Source: Parapristionchus giblindavisi (taxonomy: Eukaryota > Nematoda > Chromadorea > Rhabditida > Diplogasteridae). From it: DNA of 64,000 bases. Positions 25,057-43,296 of this stretch are shown here, piece by piece; the stretch's first letter is position 1, and each line of letters starts with the position of its first letter. The position numbers and the translations under genes were made by a program. The DNA lies in assembly GCA_943737045.1 (NCBI GenBank), contig CALSFV010000308.1:331096-395095 (forward strand), in the 5' to 3' direction. The notes under the pieces are model-generated. The model did no database searches. It worked only from the letters and a program-made list of their open reading frames with translations, and was not told where the DNA came from.

Positions 25057-25153
25057 TAAAGGCACACCTTTTACTCTCCACTCTGGCCATACACTCTCGC
25101 TTTCTTTGTCTGCGAGAGAGCATTGAGTCAAATTAGCTTGGGGTGTGCCTTTA
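25057..25153. mobile_element. MITE family B copy
   Basis: Ends AAAGGCACACC and GGGTGTGCCTTT. Other family B copies: about 20031-20101, 30085-30180, 38511-38600, 40540-40658, 43436-43554, 54873-54994, 55179-55296, 58308-58420, 59289-59387, 60497-60614, 62157-62300 and 63827-63915. Confidence 0.8.
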
Positions 25154-26422
25154 ATAGTTTTCTGAAGATTGGTTATCATCAGAATTTTTGTTTATCATGC
25201 ATTATTATTACGTTTTCTGAACATCATGAACCATTTATCTTTTCACTTACGTACTCTGCAAATTTCCCCCAACAATGTACCCCTTTAGCAGTGTGCCCCG
25301 CGGCAAAGCCACCCACTCGTGGCGAAAACACCCCGCGGGGCCACCTACGTAGCACACTGCGGGAAAACTTCCAGAGTCGAAACTTCCCCGTCTTTGCATG
25401 CTCATAGAATACTGTTTTATTTAATTTCGTTTATTCGGTTACTTTTCATGCTCATCCCACATATGTACGCCTTTCTACTCTTTCCCACTACTCACTCTCT
25501 GCCTTTCTATTTAAAAATATCTCAATTTTATTGATCACTACATATCATGCAAGTCCGAATCCCTACTTGCTTTAATCATATCCCCACTTATCATCGCAAT
25601 TTCTCCCTGATATATGGTGATATATGCCCGATTAATCTTATCTTCTTCTTCTTCTCCCATATATGTGATATTTTATTAGTGGGAGTATTAGTTGTTATGC
25701 ATCTTTGGTAGCGAGGGTATTCAGGGGTGCGCGGTAGCTTTCGGGGCTAGACGCGGCGAGGCGCCGCATAACGCCAGGCGTTTTTCTTAAGAAATTAAGT
25801 GTTAAAATTATGTTTATAGTTTAGCTGATTGGGACAATTAAATTAATATTATTAATAGATGTACAAGAGTAAGTATGCATGCACTTTAAATATAAATTTT
25901 TTGATTAAATAAGTTAACTAGCAATGTGCCTTATGGTGTTTCGGCCGCTAAACAATAAATATGCCATGGTAACTTTTGATTCAGTCTGGAAAATTTTTTC
26001 TCAAGTTTCGAAATTTTGAAAATTCCTACGGTACGCATTTTGAAAAGGCTGCAGTGCTCTTATTACACTTACCATGTAATCTTTGCGTTGGTTCACTAAT
26101 TCTTGTGGTTTCTATTTGTAATATGGGACTTGCTCACACTTTATTGATTGATATGCTTATTCTCTGATCTATCATACATTGTACATATCCCGCTTCAATA
26201 TTCTTCTGCAGAAAAGAAAGGAAAGGATAATTTTTATGATTTCTTTTCTGTTCTTGAGGCAACTAAACAAAAGCTAACTAAAGACTTAACTAAAGTTAAT
26301 ACTTTACAAGGAATGGCTCGTATACGTGAAAAATTTGTCGGCAAATATGAGGTAACTACCGTACAGGCGCCGATTTCTGACAAACGCCTCAGCCCACTCT
26401 TGTGAAGTTTCGTTTGTCGCCA

Positions 26423-26740
26423 CTCCGCAATTTTAGGGGGGCCAATAATTTGGTCGAAGTGGGGCCAATAATTTGGTGGATCGTAAAAGTTGACTCTAAA
26501 ATTTGGCTACCAGACAAGCCCCACTTTTAAAGTTGAGTCAATAATTTGGTGGTAGAGCCAATAATTTGGTTCGAAGTGGGGCTGTTATTTTAGTCTAAAA
26601 TTTTAGCCCCACTTCGAACCAAATTATTGGCTCAACCACCAAATTATTGACCCAACTTAAAAGTGGGGCTTGTCTGGTAGCCAAATTTTAGGCACCCAAA
26701 AATGTTCAACCAAATTATTGGCCCACCTAAAATTGCGGAG
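26423..26740. mobile_element. Palindromic element family D, copy 2
   Basis: Same ends and inner blocks as 17721-18018, with block order partly rearranged, as expected for foldback DNA that replicated by template switching or inverted between copies (inference). Confidence 0.85.
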
Positions 26741-29417
26741 CATATAGGAATATGATCTCAGGTAATGCTCGCCGAAAATGAGAGACAGAGATCAGTGAGG
26801 CCTCTAAAACAAGGAGGAAGCTTGCATTGTACGTATACCCAAATTAGCCCAATCTTTGGCTGCGGTGTTCGTAGCCCTTTGGTTAAAGGGAGAGTGACCT
26901 CTCTATGATCTCTTCATTGCGCACACTATTTCTCTGTTCTCTAACAACGAGAGAGCGTAGAGCATTGAAGAGACCGTTGACAAAGGTGTCAGTCTCTTTA
27001 AGTGGCCTTGTTCGGGTTGCAAGGGACTCTTACGACTTTACACTCGTGCCGAACTCTCTCACTTCCTCAGCGAGCATTACCAGAGACCTTACTCATGAAT
27101 GACGACAAATCTTTGCCGACAAACAATAATAGGCCGAGGCGTTTGTCAAAATCCTCCATCTACGGTACTTACGTCATATTTGCCGACCCTTCCGGGACCG
27201 TAAACGTGAAAAAATGTTACACGTTTTTAAGGATCGCTTTATCCCATACTTCTTCTTGAGGGCCCCTTTAACTGTGAAAAAATGTGAAAGGCAAAGAAAA
27301 TCGGACTCTCCTCGTTTTACATGCTCTCTCGGCTCTTTTTCTTTTCTTTTGCATTATTTTCGAACTCCGCGGAACTTTTGACGACGTGTAATGTCTCGAC
27401 TTTGCTTTAAGAGAATAGATTTTTGAACACGAAGTGGGAAATATTTATTATTATTCTTATTAACGCTCGTAGAGATCTTTTATAGTGCATTTTTACAATA
27501 TTTCTTCAGTCATGCATACAATTCAAATGAGCTACGATGCTATTATAATATTAGTCATGTGTATTATTTTCGCTAGAATTATTCTTAAAAAATCATGACT
27601 AGAAAACACATCGTTTTCTATTCTTTTCTCTTCTTTGTTCATCTCCTTCAAAGGCACATCTCGAGCTAATTTAACCCTACGCTGTGGCAATATATATTTA
27701 CAAAATATGTTATCTTTTATTATTTTTAAAATATTTTGTTTACAAACGACTTTAGTTCTGTCTCGTTTGAGCAGGAAATAAGAAGTTATAGTGAGAGATG
27801 TGTCAAAACCACGTGGTGTTCGATTAGGAGAGACTGTCGGCTCATTTTGAATAGCATAAATATATGAATTAATTTTTAAAAATCACATGGAATATTCAAA
27901 TAAATATAGATTATTAAAAAATATATGCGTGGATACGTGTTTTTGCTAATTTACCATTAAAAATAATATACATTATCTGAAATTAAAAGAGTAGGCGTAT
28001 GTTCCCTCTGATGTAGTAATGTATCGAGAGATCAGAATCAAAAATTTAAATTTTATCTCTCACCCCCATCCCCATCTCCCTCACTTAATAATTTTGATAT
28101 TTCACATTTTTTCTTGCACTCGAATGCTCCGTACTTGATGAAACACCCTTGAGATGTACGATAAATTAATAAATAAATTTTTTATCGAAATTACGTCGGC
28201 AATGATGTCGTCGGTGGCCTATGGGAATTCAAAAAAATATTTCAAAGTTAAAAAAAAAAGAAAAAAATTCGCACGTTTACAATCATTTTTGCCATTTTCA
28301 CGTGTATTTGTATTTTCTATGACGCCTATGACGTACATACATAAATATCCCACTCAGAGTCGTTCTTCGAACGGAATACCTATTCAGAATAGAGCAAAAG
28401 TTGTGAAAATAACCGAAAATCGAAAAAAAAGTATAGAAAACTCTCCTCGTTTCACACACTATCTCGCCTCTTTTCTTTAAGTTTCTTTTCTTTTCGTTTC
28501 TTTTCGTTTCTTTTCTTTTCTTTTCGTAACTTTTGCAACTATCTTCATAAATTCATCCTTCTTTCTCAATTCAATTAAAGTCCAATTCAAATCCTATGCC
28601 CCCAATGGTTCTGTGACAAAGTATCACTGTCAAAATGTCCTCTCTGTCTTTTTTCTAGGACAATCCCTATAAAATTAATCTAAATATTTAAAAAAAAAAA
28701 TCTGTCTGCTTGTTTTCCGCAGCTTACATAATCTCCCCCTATCACAGACGGCATTTATTCGAGCGTCCATAATTTAATCAATAATAGAGTAACTCTGGCT
28801 TCTCTTCTTCTTCTTGTGTGTAACATTTTCATTTCCTCTCTAGACAGATATCATTATAACAGGCTACATCTTTCCCGTTTTGTATCCCGTATTTTTCTCG
28901 CTACACACACAGAAGTGTTGTGCTACAACAATCGCGAAAAAGTAACGCTTACGGTGGTGCACATTCTCCTTTCATGCGAGAGTGTCCTCGAGTGTCCCCT
29001 GAATTTTCAGTGCGAAAAAAGTTTGAAAAAAAGTTATATTTGGTAGTATTCATGTGGATAAAGAAATCGATACTACAAATTTTTTTTCCTGAAATTTATT
29101 CAATGCACAAAATCATACAGAGACATCAAAGGACAGGCTTTTAGGAAAGTGTTATGTCCTTAGGCACAACTCGTGTAGTAGTATAGAGACTTTATTAGAG
29201 AGACGATAACAAGGGTAGAACTATGATAAGAACTTGGGAATAGAATGAATGGGCTAGTCAATAGTATGACAACAACATAGATGGGAATCGACTAGCGGTG
29301 ATCTACCTCGCACGTCAGACTACAATGTACGTGCGGGAGTTCAAGATAATAGAGTGGTACGCTAGGTCAGACTTTGGAGCGTACACAATAGAAAGGAAAG
29401 CCTGTGCATGAGGTGTT

Positions 29418-29539
29418 AAAGGGAGCGTTACCTCACTCAATGGTCTCTTCATTGCGCACACACTATTTCTCTGTTCTCTAACAACGAGAGAGCATTGCGC
29501 GTCGAAGAGACCATTGAGTGAGGTTACCCTCCCTTTAAA
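29418..29539. mobile_element. MITE family A copy, well preserved
   Basis: A full palindrome with both AAAGGGAGCGTTACCTCAC and GTGAGGTTACCCTCCCTTT ends, 180 bp upstream of the four-helix membrane protein gene. Confidence 0.85.
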
Positions 29540-29723
29540 ACTCTAACTCAAAAATGTTATATATTATATCCCTCTGCATCTCTCCGTATGTAGTATTTTC
29601 TTGTTACGAAGGTTTCCGCCTTATCGACTTGTATCATTGATTCTGTTTTCTAGAAACAACTGCTCGCGATCAAAAGATCAAAGATCAAAGCCCAACAATA
29701 GCCGGGAATTGCTCCCACATGTT

Positions 29724-33604
<3,881 letters not shown>

Positions 33605-35364
33605 TCTTTGATCTTTGATCTTTGATCTTTGGTCTTTGATCTTTGATCTCAACTCTCTTGATCTCCTACCAATGACCTCAGTTCTAGTCCCGATCCTCTA
33701 ATCCTTGATCTCTTCACATTTCCAATTATCCCCACTCGAACCGCGCCTTTCCCTATTATCTAGTCGTTGACGTACCGGTGGTGTCTGATAGCTTACTGTA
33801 CACCGCACTCATATCTCCTGTGCGCCGTTGAGGTGTTATTGATTATTCCCTGATTATTGATTCGAGTGTGGATTATGCAACGATTCTACCTACACTTGTC
33901 AGCTTCATTAATTTATTAAAAAAATAAAATAAAAACTGTTTTATTTCCTTAAATTCACAGTAAAGTTGTCACAGTTTTTAGAAAAGAGGAGATTACATTA
34001 TTGCAATCTCAAGAACACACATTATTGAATTGGTAGTTAAAATTTTAAAAATTAGAAAAATCAATATATTTTCATCTTTTATTTCTATTTGTCCTCGTGT
34101 GCCCTCACAGTTTTTCAAGAACTTTTATTATTTATATACATTATATAAAATTAAATTACATTATATGAAATTAAAGTATATGGGAAAAATATGACACAAA
34201 GCAATCAGGCGGGGGTAAAACGGAGCACTAGAAGAAATATCATAATCGAAATGAAAAAAAGTGTTATCCCTTGGCAAGATTGAATAAATAAGATTTCAAA
34301 ATGAAAAAAAAGTGACAAAATAGAAATGAATGGTCTAGATCTGACCGTAGTCAACGTAAACCGCTTGTGTCTTAGACACCCTTCTCGAGTTTCTCGCATA
34401 CCTAACAAGCGAAGCTCTCTTAGATCTTGATAAAGTTTCAGGTTTATTAAGCATGATCGATTCGGTCTTAGGATCTTCCTTAGCAGTCTTAGTGTTCTTA
34501 GGAGACTTAAAGTGTTTAGGCGTGTTAAGTATGCTTAGGGCCGTGGAATCTCTAAAGTCAGGAACATCATCAATCGAATCATTTGAGAGACTTTGCGTCT
34601 GAAGGTTCAGTTCGATTCTTGGACTGTGAGAAAGAGCATAGCAGAAGGTGGTGTGCACTCGGTGAATCTGAAAAGACGACGTTTACTAATTGAAGTGTTT
34701 CATGTCAGTTCTATGCAGGGACATTTACTAAAGGTGTACCTTTAAGTTAGGAAGTTGTGACAGGTGGAAGATTACTGTATCCATGGATGAATTGATCCTA
34801 CCGAGTTTACAGCACAAACGATCGAATGGAGAAGCAATTGAGATGAAAGACTGAAAAGATATTATTGATTTTATTAAATAGATTTTTTTTAAATAAGTAA
34901 AAAAACATACTCGAATCAATCTTTGTACTCCTTGAATCGTAAATGATGTATCAATATTGTGTAATTGAATACAAGGAGGTTGTCTACCAGACGAGGCCCA
35001 TCTATCCAGAGTACGGTCAGTTATATGTGGAAAACTTAAAAGATCAAAGATCAATTATCGATTATTTATTAATGAAAATATGATACCTTTGCCATGTTCC
35101 ATCATTAGATCCTATAGTGATATCGATGATTTGGTTGTTGATTTCGAAGAAGTCGTCAGAGAGAAGATGACCATCCTATAAATACAGTTATTATGTTAAA
35201 TTTTAAAGAAAGGGGAAAGAAATAATCTAATTTGGATTATATCTCTGGCCTTAGTGCTCTTAGCAGACTTAAGGGGTGTAGGCGAGCTAAGTATATTTAG
35301 GTCGCCAGGGCGGATTGTCTCAAACTAGACATGATTCAAAACGTACCTCAAATGTGCACCCCAG

Positions 35365-35420
35365 GAATAATAATAATAATAATATTTATGCGTTCACAAG
35401 GAAACACGGTAGGAAACATG
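35365..35420 (-). mobile_element. 56-bp insertion in an exon, retrotransposon-tail-like
   Basis: Absent from the same exon of the right arm. On the minus strand it ends GCATAAATA followed by TTA repeats, like the tract AAACCATAAATAAATTATT at 1461-1490. Confidence 0.7.
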
Positions 35421-36154
35421 GAATGAGATCGACTCGACTTGAAGGTCCTTCATCATGGTAGAGAAATAGGAAGGACTGCAGAACGATAATATTATGATAA
35501 TAATATTATCGAAAAAAAAAATATATATGGATTTAATCTTACAATATAATGGTGCACGTTATCCTTTCCAAAGTGCGTAATGTGAGGCGTTTTTTTTTTC
35601 TCAATTAATCAAATGTTTAAAGGGAGCGTTACCTCACTCAATGGTCTCTTTTTGCGCACACTCTTTTCTGTTCTCTAACAGCGAGAGAGCATTGCGCGTC
35701 GAAGAGACCATTGAGTGAGGTTACGCTCCCTTTAAAAATTTGTTTGCCTAATAATACACTCACGGGAAAATTTCCTTAGGGAAGTTTCAGAACTGCACTT
35801 CCCTCACGGAATAGTTCCCTTACATACAAGGGATTTATCATTGAGTGTATCGATCGCTTATTGTTAGCTGTTTGAGAGACGATAGCGTGCACCGCTATTT
35901 AAAAACTGAATAATAAAATTACCCGGCGGTTATTCTAGCATGATCAAATACGATTTTCTTGAGTTGGCCAATACCAGAATGGAGAGATGAGAGAACCTGG
36001 AAAGACATAATTTTTAAACGTATTGAAGATTTTTAAAAATATTATGGTTCAGAAAGGTATTTTACCTTATCCGAAACACAGCCATGGAGAGTAATCGACG
36101 AAGATGGAGTGGTAACAGAAATACTAAGTACGGATGATAGCAGTGAAAGCTGTA

Positions 36155-36340
36155 AAGATCAAAGATCAATTTTAGATAAAGATCAAAGATCAAAGATCAA
36201 TTTTAGATAAAGATCAAAGATCAAAGATCAATTTTAGATAAAGATCAAAGATCAATTTTAGATAAAGATCAAAGATCAAAGATCAATTTTAGATAAAGAT
36301 CAAAGATTAATTTTAGATAAAGATCAAAGATTAAAGATAA
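36155..36340 (-). repeat. GATCAAAGATCAATTTTAGATAAA tandem repeat
   Basis: Five or six units in an intron of the left outward gene. The right-arm intron has only about one unit, so the array expanded or contracted after duplication. Confidence 0.85.
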
Positions 36341-38815
36341 TCTTACATTAGCTGTATTATTCAAAGCACTCGTATCAATAGAATCGGCCATACGCTTTCC
36401 TCTAACTGCAGGCAAACGACGAGAAGTCTGTAATAAAATTAATTAAGTTATAATATATTCAATTACATATTTAAATTATTAAATAATTACTTTTCTCGAG
36501 CTTGTTCTGATTGATTTTCTTCTAAAAGTAGACATTGTTGGTCTCTGGTTCATAAGAGATTCGGGCAATATTGTATGCTTTGAAGAGTGACGTGAAGATA
36601 TTGACTGAAAAGTAACTGATATTGACTAGTTCACTAATATAAACTAAAATATATAAATAATTGCCTAAACTAAACTAGTTACCTTAGTGTATTTTCTGAC
36701 GAGATTAGGAGTGGACGCTCTCATCTTCTTTGCTGATCTTATTCCATTGGAATCAGAATCGGAACCGGAGACATAGCCGAAATCGGAAGCCGTGAATAAG
36801 TCAACGGTACTCAAATCGGACAAAGAACTACGTGGACGACGAAATTTCTTGAGGAAAGAGAAGATAGTCATGGTTCTGATTATAAAGAAATGATACAAAC
36901 GAATGAAGAATCATTGGTTTATATAGGAAATCTGACTGGGAACGAGGACGGTTTGACATTCGGGGAATGGGAAAAATTTGTGCGTGAGAGCGAGGTGGAA
37001 GTGGGATAGAGTAGGATAGAGTAAGGGTAGGGACGGTAAGGTGAGAGCTTGACCAAAAGAGTCTGCCTGGAAGGTCATGAGAACGAACCGCTCAGAATGC
37101 CCAGAAGGAATGGGAGACAGATAAGTGAAGGGAATGTAGTTATAACACGCTATCTTAGAAAATCGACATAGGTGCGGTATCGACGAAAAATGGATTTTTC
37201 TGTTTTATGTATGATAATTACAGGCTCAATGAGTGAAGTTCACTGGTACATGGAAATTTCTTCCAATTGAAAATTCGTTTCAGGGGGTGACCACACAACG
37301 ATTTGGCGCCTTTTCCTAAAAGGTTTATTTCGAATCCAATCGATGCGGGAGTGGACGCAATCGACTCCTTAGCTAATTCTAAGAAACTATTGTCAAGGGG
37401 AGTTTTTCGATCAACGGTCAACGAAGGCTGGAATTTTGAATTTTCGAAAAAAATTTCACATTTAATTAATTTTCACTATTTTGCTACAACAACCCTACGT
37501 TTTTTTATTTGCTTAATCGCTTCTAAATATCATAACACAGCTTCAGTTTAAAAATCATAATTTTTAAAAAATACGATTACGGTGAATAAATCATTTTTAT
37601 AATGAAGTCGTGAATTATGGTGTGGCACCTACAGTATCCCGAATCGATCAATTTAGAAATCTGGTAGTTTTAAACATATTTTACCGCTGTTCTTGACACT
37701 ACTAAGGTATACGACTACTCCTCGTCTTCGGAGTGCACCCGTGCCCAGGTGCTGATGTCGATGAAAATTGACATTGGTCAATGGCTGTTAAAAAATCATA
37801 TAGGAAAATTAGCAAACTTTCCAAATGTGATTTCTTTCAGTATACTTTTCTGACACAACGACTCTTATTTTAAAAGATTTAATCGATGCATGATTTCTAT
37901 ATTCGAATTCTACAAATATATATCAAAGGGGAAAAAGATTAACGACTAATATCTTAAAGGTGGACTTCAACAAACATTAAAAAACTATGAAGACAGATAA
38001 ATAGCAAAAATTTTGATTGCTGAGATAATGAATGATCACGTCTGATATAGTCTGATATAGTTCGATAATTTGTTTAGATCGTACACTATTCAAAATCAAA
38101 GAGAGAGTAACCTCACTCAATGGCCTCTTCATTGCGCACACTATTTCTCTGATCTCTAACAACGAGAGAGCATAGACCGTTGAAGAGATTGTTGACAAAG
38201 GTGTCAGCCCCTTTCAAATTCATTTATCTTATCAGCTCTTTGTGCAAAAGAGTAAGTCATCATGGCAAATTCTTCTTACCTCTGAGAATATTTTGGTCCA
38301 TTCAAGAAAACAGTAGAAATCGAAATTGGTGATTGAAGTGTAAGAAACAAACGAAAACTGTGTTGTCGTTGATTATCACTGCTTGACTGTATAGTCTCAA
38401 GATTTACCACTGCGCTAACAATAAGGGATTGATGAGTGTTCACCTTATCATCTTGCATATCACTTGACACTCGCATAGGCGAAATGCAAGAAATTTGCAT
38501 GAACATTCTCGGCACACCCCGCGCTAAATTAACTCCGCATTGGCAATACTCTCTCGTAGAAAAACATAGCGAGAGAGTGTGGCCAGAGCGGAGAGTTTTA
38601 AATTTGCTTTCGATTTCACTCTAACACGATTGAAATAGTATAGCAAGAGAATCGATGACAACGACAAACAAAGAAATTTATGTAGCCAATGTGATTTTGG
38701 ATGAATACGAGATAATGTATAACAAAGAAAAGAAAGAAACTCCGTTAAAGAGCGGGAAAAGGCTGAATAAACTGAACTAAAATACGGACAAAGAGATAGA
38801 TTCGGATGATTTGGG

Positions 38816-38823
38816 TATATAAG
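38816..38823 (+). promoter_or_regulatory. TATA box of the left ShKT gene
   Basis: TATATAAG lies about 50 bp before the ATG and is conserved in the mirrored gene (46276-46283, minus strand). Confidence 0.55.
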
Positions 38824-38869
38824 TGACCATAAAATTATCCATATCATCGAGTTCACTCTATATTCTATT

Positions 38870-41523
<2,654 letters not shown>

Positions 41524-42221
41524 TACGAACAGATTATAATAATGTTATATTGTAAAAGTAATTGTAATAATATTGTATTATGTGCTTTTGATAAATGTCA
41601 TTAATGGTCATTAATTGTTAAATTGTTTCAATTAACGGAATTTCGACAGCGAAAAGTGGTTAACGCAGTTTCTGTAACAAGATCCGAGTATTAAGATCCG
41701 AGTATTAAGATTGTAAGATCCGAGTATTTAACGCAAAAAGTGTTACATAAATATAAACCACCACAGGACTTGTGAATTATGTAGTACACTTTTGTCTCAA
41801 TTTTCTTGACAAACGTAATCTATGACTCGATCACTCTTGCCTATAAAATCGAAAAAAATCAAAAATATAAATTTTCGTTATGTAATGTGTAAGCGATTCA
41901 ATCTAAGTCATATACAATAAGGACCGGGCGAGTTTTGTACATGCATCGGTTTTTTATCATTCCGATTCCGATAACGGGAACATCGATGCGTAGTTTTGTC
42001 TTTCAGAATGTGTATTTTCCAATGATTCCTTGAACATCTAACAAGGGAATGCTAACAACTCACCATGGAGTTATGGTTAGTGACATATATCACAAGAATC
42101 GGTATAAAATTCTAACGGGATATCCGTCGAGTCTACTTGCCACAAGCTTATGGTATTCGAGATAATCGATAACGAAAATCGCGAATATTGAAGGCTTGAA
42201 CGCGGCTATCAACGTCGTGTT

Positions 42222-42333
42222 GATATGGCTAACCATATCAACTCGGTATTCATCTTCAATATCACCGACACTTGTAGTGTAGTGGTGGTTTGGTGCTGAA
42301 AACCGAGTTGATATGGTTAGAAATATCAAGATA
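42222..42333. repeat. Imperfect hairpin in the left-arm-specific insert
   Basis: GTTGATATGG...CCATATCAAC and CCGAGTTGATATGG are arranged as nested inverted words. Confidence 0.5.
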
Positions 42334-42660
42334 GCTGTGTTCATGCGTTCAATATTCTCGAGACATTCTCTCTATTCCTTCAATATTGAGGGCAGACGAC
42401 GCCGCGTTGAAATCCTTCGTCTTTTCTCTTCACCCGATAGTGGTAAAATTTGCACACGCTCCACGGGGCAGAATTTGATGACGATCACGCCAGTGTTACT
42501 TTTTTTTCATGAAAAAGTTCTATAAATTTTCAAAAATTGAATTTCTCTCAAAGTCAAAAGTATTTTTTGGGAGATACATAGATCGGATCGGAATGGCTTC
42601 ATCTTTCCATTGAAAAAAATTCAGCAAATTTGACTACCTTGTTTTCGAGAAAATCAACTT

Positions 42661-42850
42661 TTAGTGTAGTCATTTTGCTGTTAATGTGGAGGCAATAGGC
42701 GAGAGAGTGTGGTGGAGCGAGAAAGCCCATCATAGAAGGGAAGGGGGTGGATGGGATTTCCTCCCTTTCCTACCTTCTCTGCTCTCTCACACCACCACAC
42801 TCCTCCTCTCGCCTCTTGCCACCACATTAACAGCAAAATGACTACACTAA
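42661..42850. repeat. Palindrome at the centre of the inverted duplication
   Basis: TTAGTGTAGTCATTTTGCTG opens it and CAGCAAAATGACTACACTAA closes it; weaker symmetry continues outward to about 42580 and 42960. The two arms therefore meet almost without a spacer. Confidence 0.85.
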
Positions 42851-43296
42851 ATGAAAAAAAAAATAAATAAATAAAAAAATAAATAAATGATGATTTTCTC
42901 GAAAATAATGTAATCAAATTGTCTAAAATTTGTTCTATAGAAACCCGAAGCCATGTATAAGATTTATATGTATTGAAACGCTTACACATTACATAACGAG
43001 AATTTATACTTTTGATTTTTTTCGATTTTATAGGCAAGTCGAATTAGTGAACAATAAGAGTCATGGATTACGTTTGTCACACAGAGACATAAGTGTACTC
43101 CATAATTCACAAGACCTGTGGTGCGTTATATTAAACACTCCTTGTCTTAAATATTCGGTTCTTACAGAAACTGTGCGTTAATCACGTTAATTAATTTCCG
43201 TTAATTGAAACAATTGAACAATCAGTCACATTTATCAAAAGAACATATTATTACAATTATTTTTACAATATAAAACACTATTATAAGTTGTTGGTA

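Larger units (their letters stand above)
17194..29723. other. 12.5 kb region without a recognised gene
   Basis: Holds two copies of palindromic family D, family A and B MITEs, GA/CT satellites, a SINE-like sequence (18150-18270) and several 80-100 bp sequences of the type TTTTGCACACTCTCTCGCC followed by TTTTCTTTTC (near 19770, 27280 and 28430). One exon-like stretch at 26210-26350 (KDNFYDFFSVLEATKQKL, with a GTAACT donor after it) looks coding but has no partner exons I could find. Confidence 0.6.
34335..36871 (-). pseudogene. Left copy of the basic Ser-rich protein gene, disrupted in exon 6
   Basis: Ten exons in transcript order: 36871-36683, 36604-36491, 36427-36347, 36149-36066, 35996-35923, 35475 to about 35347, 35175-35087, 35034-34911, 34850-34740, 34667-34335. 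Every exon of the intact right copy (47964-50038) has its mirror here with conserved splice sites. Exon 6 carries 56 extra bases (35365-35420) that bring an in-frame TGA and a frameshift, removing the C-terminal half. Exon 5 has four extra codons and exon 10 a few more. An earlier donor in exon 6 (GTCGAG) could restore phase by skipping about 13 residues, so a shortened product cannot be excluded. TATATAAA lies about 50 bp upstream of the ATG (36918-36925). The gene is divergent from the ShKT gene at 38870. Confidence 0.7.
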
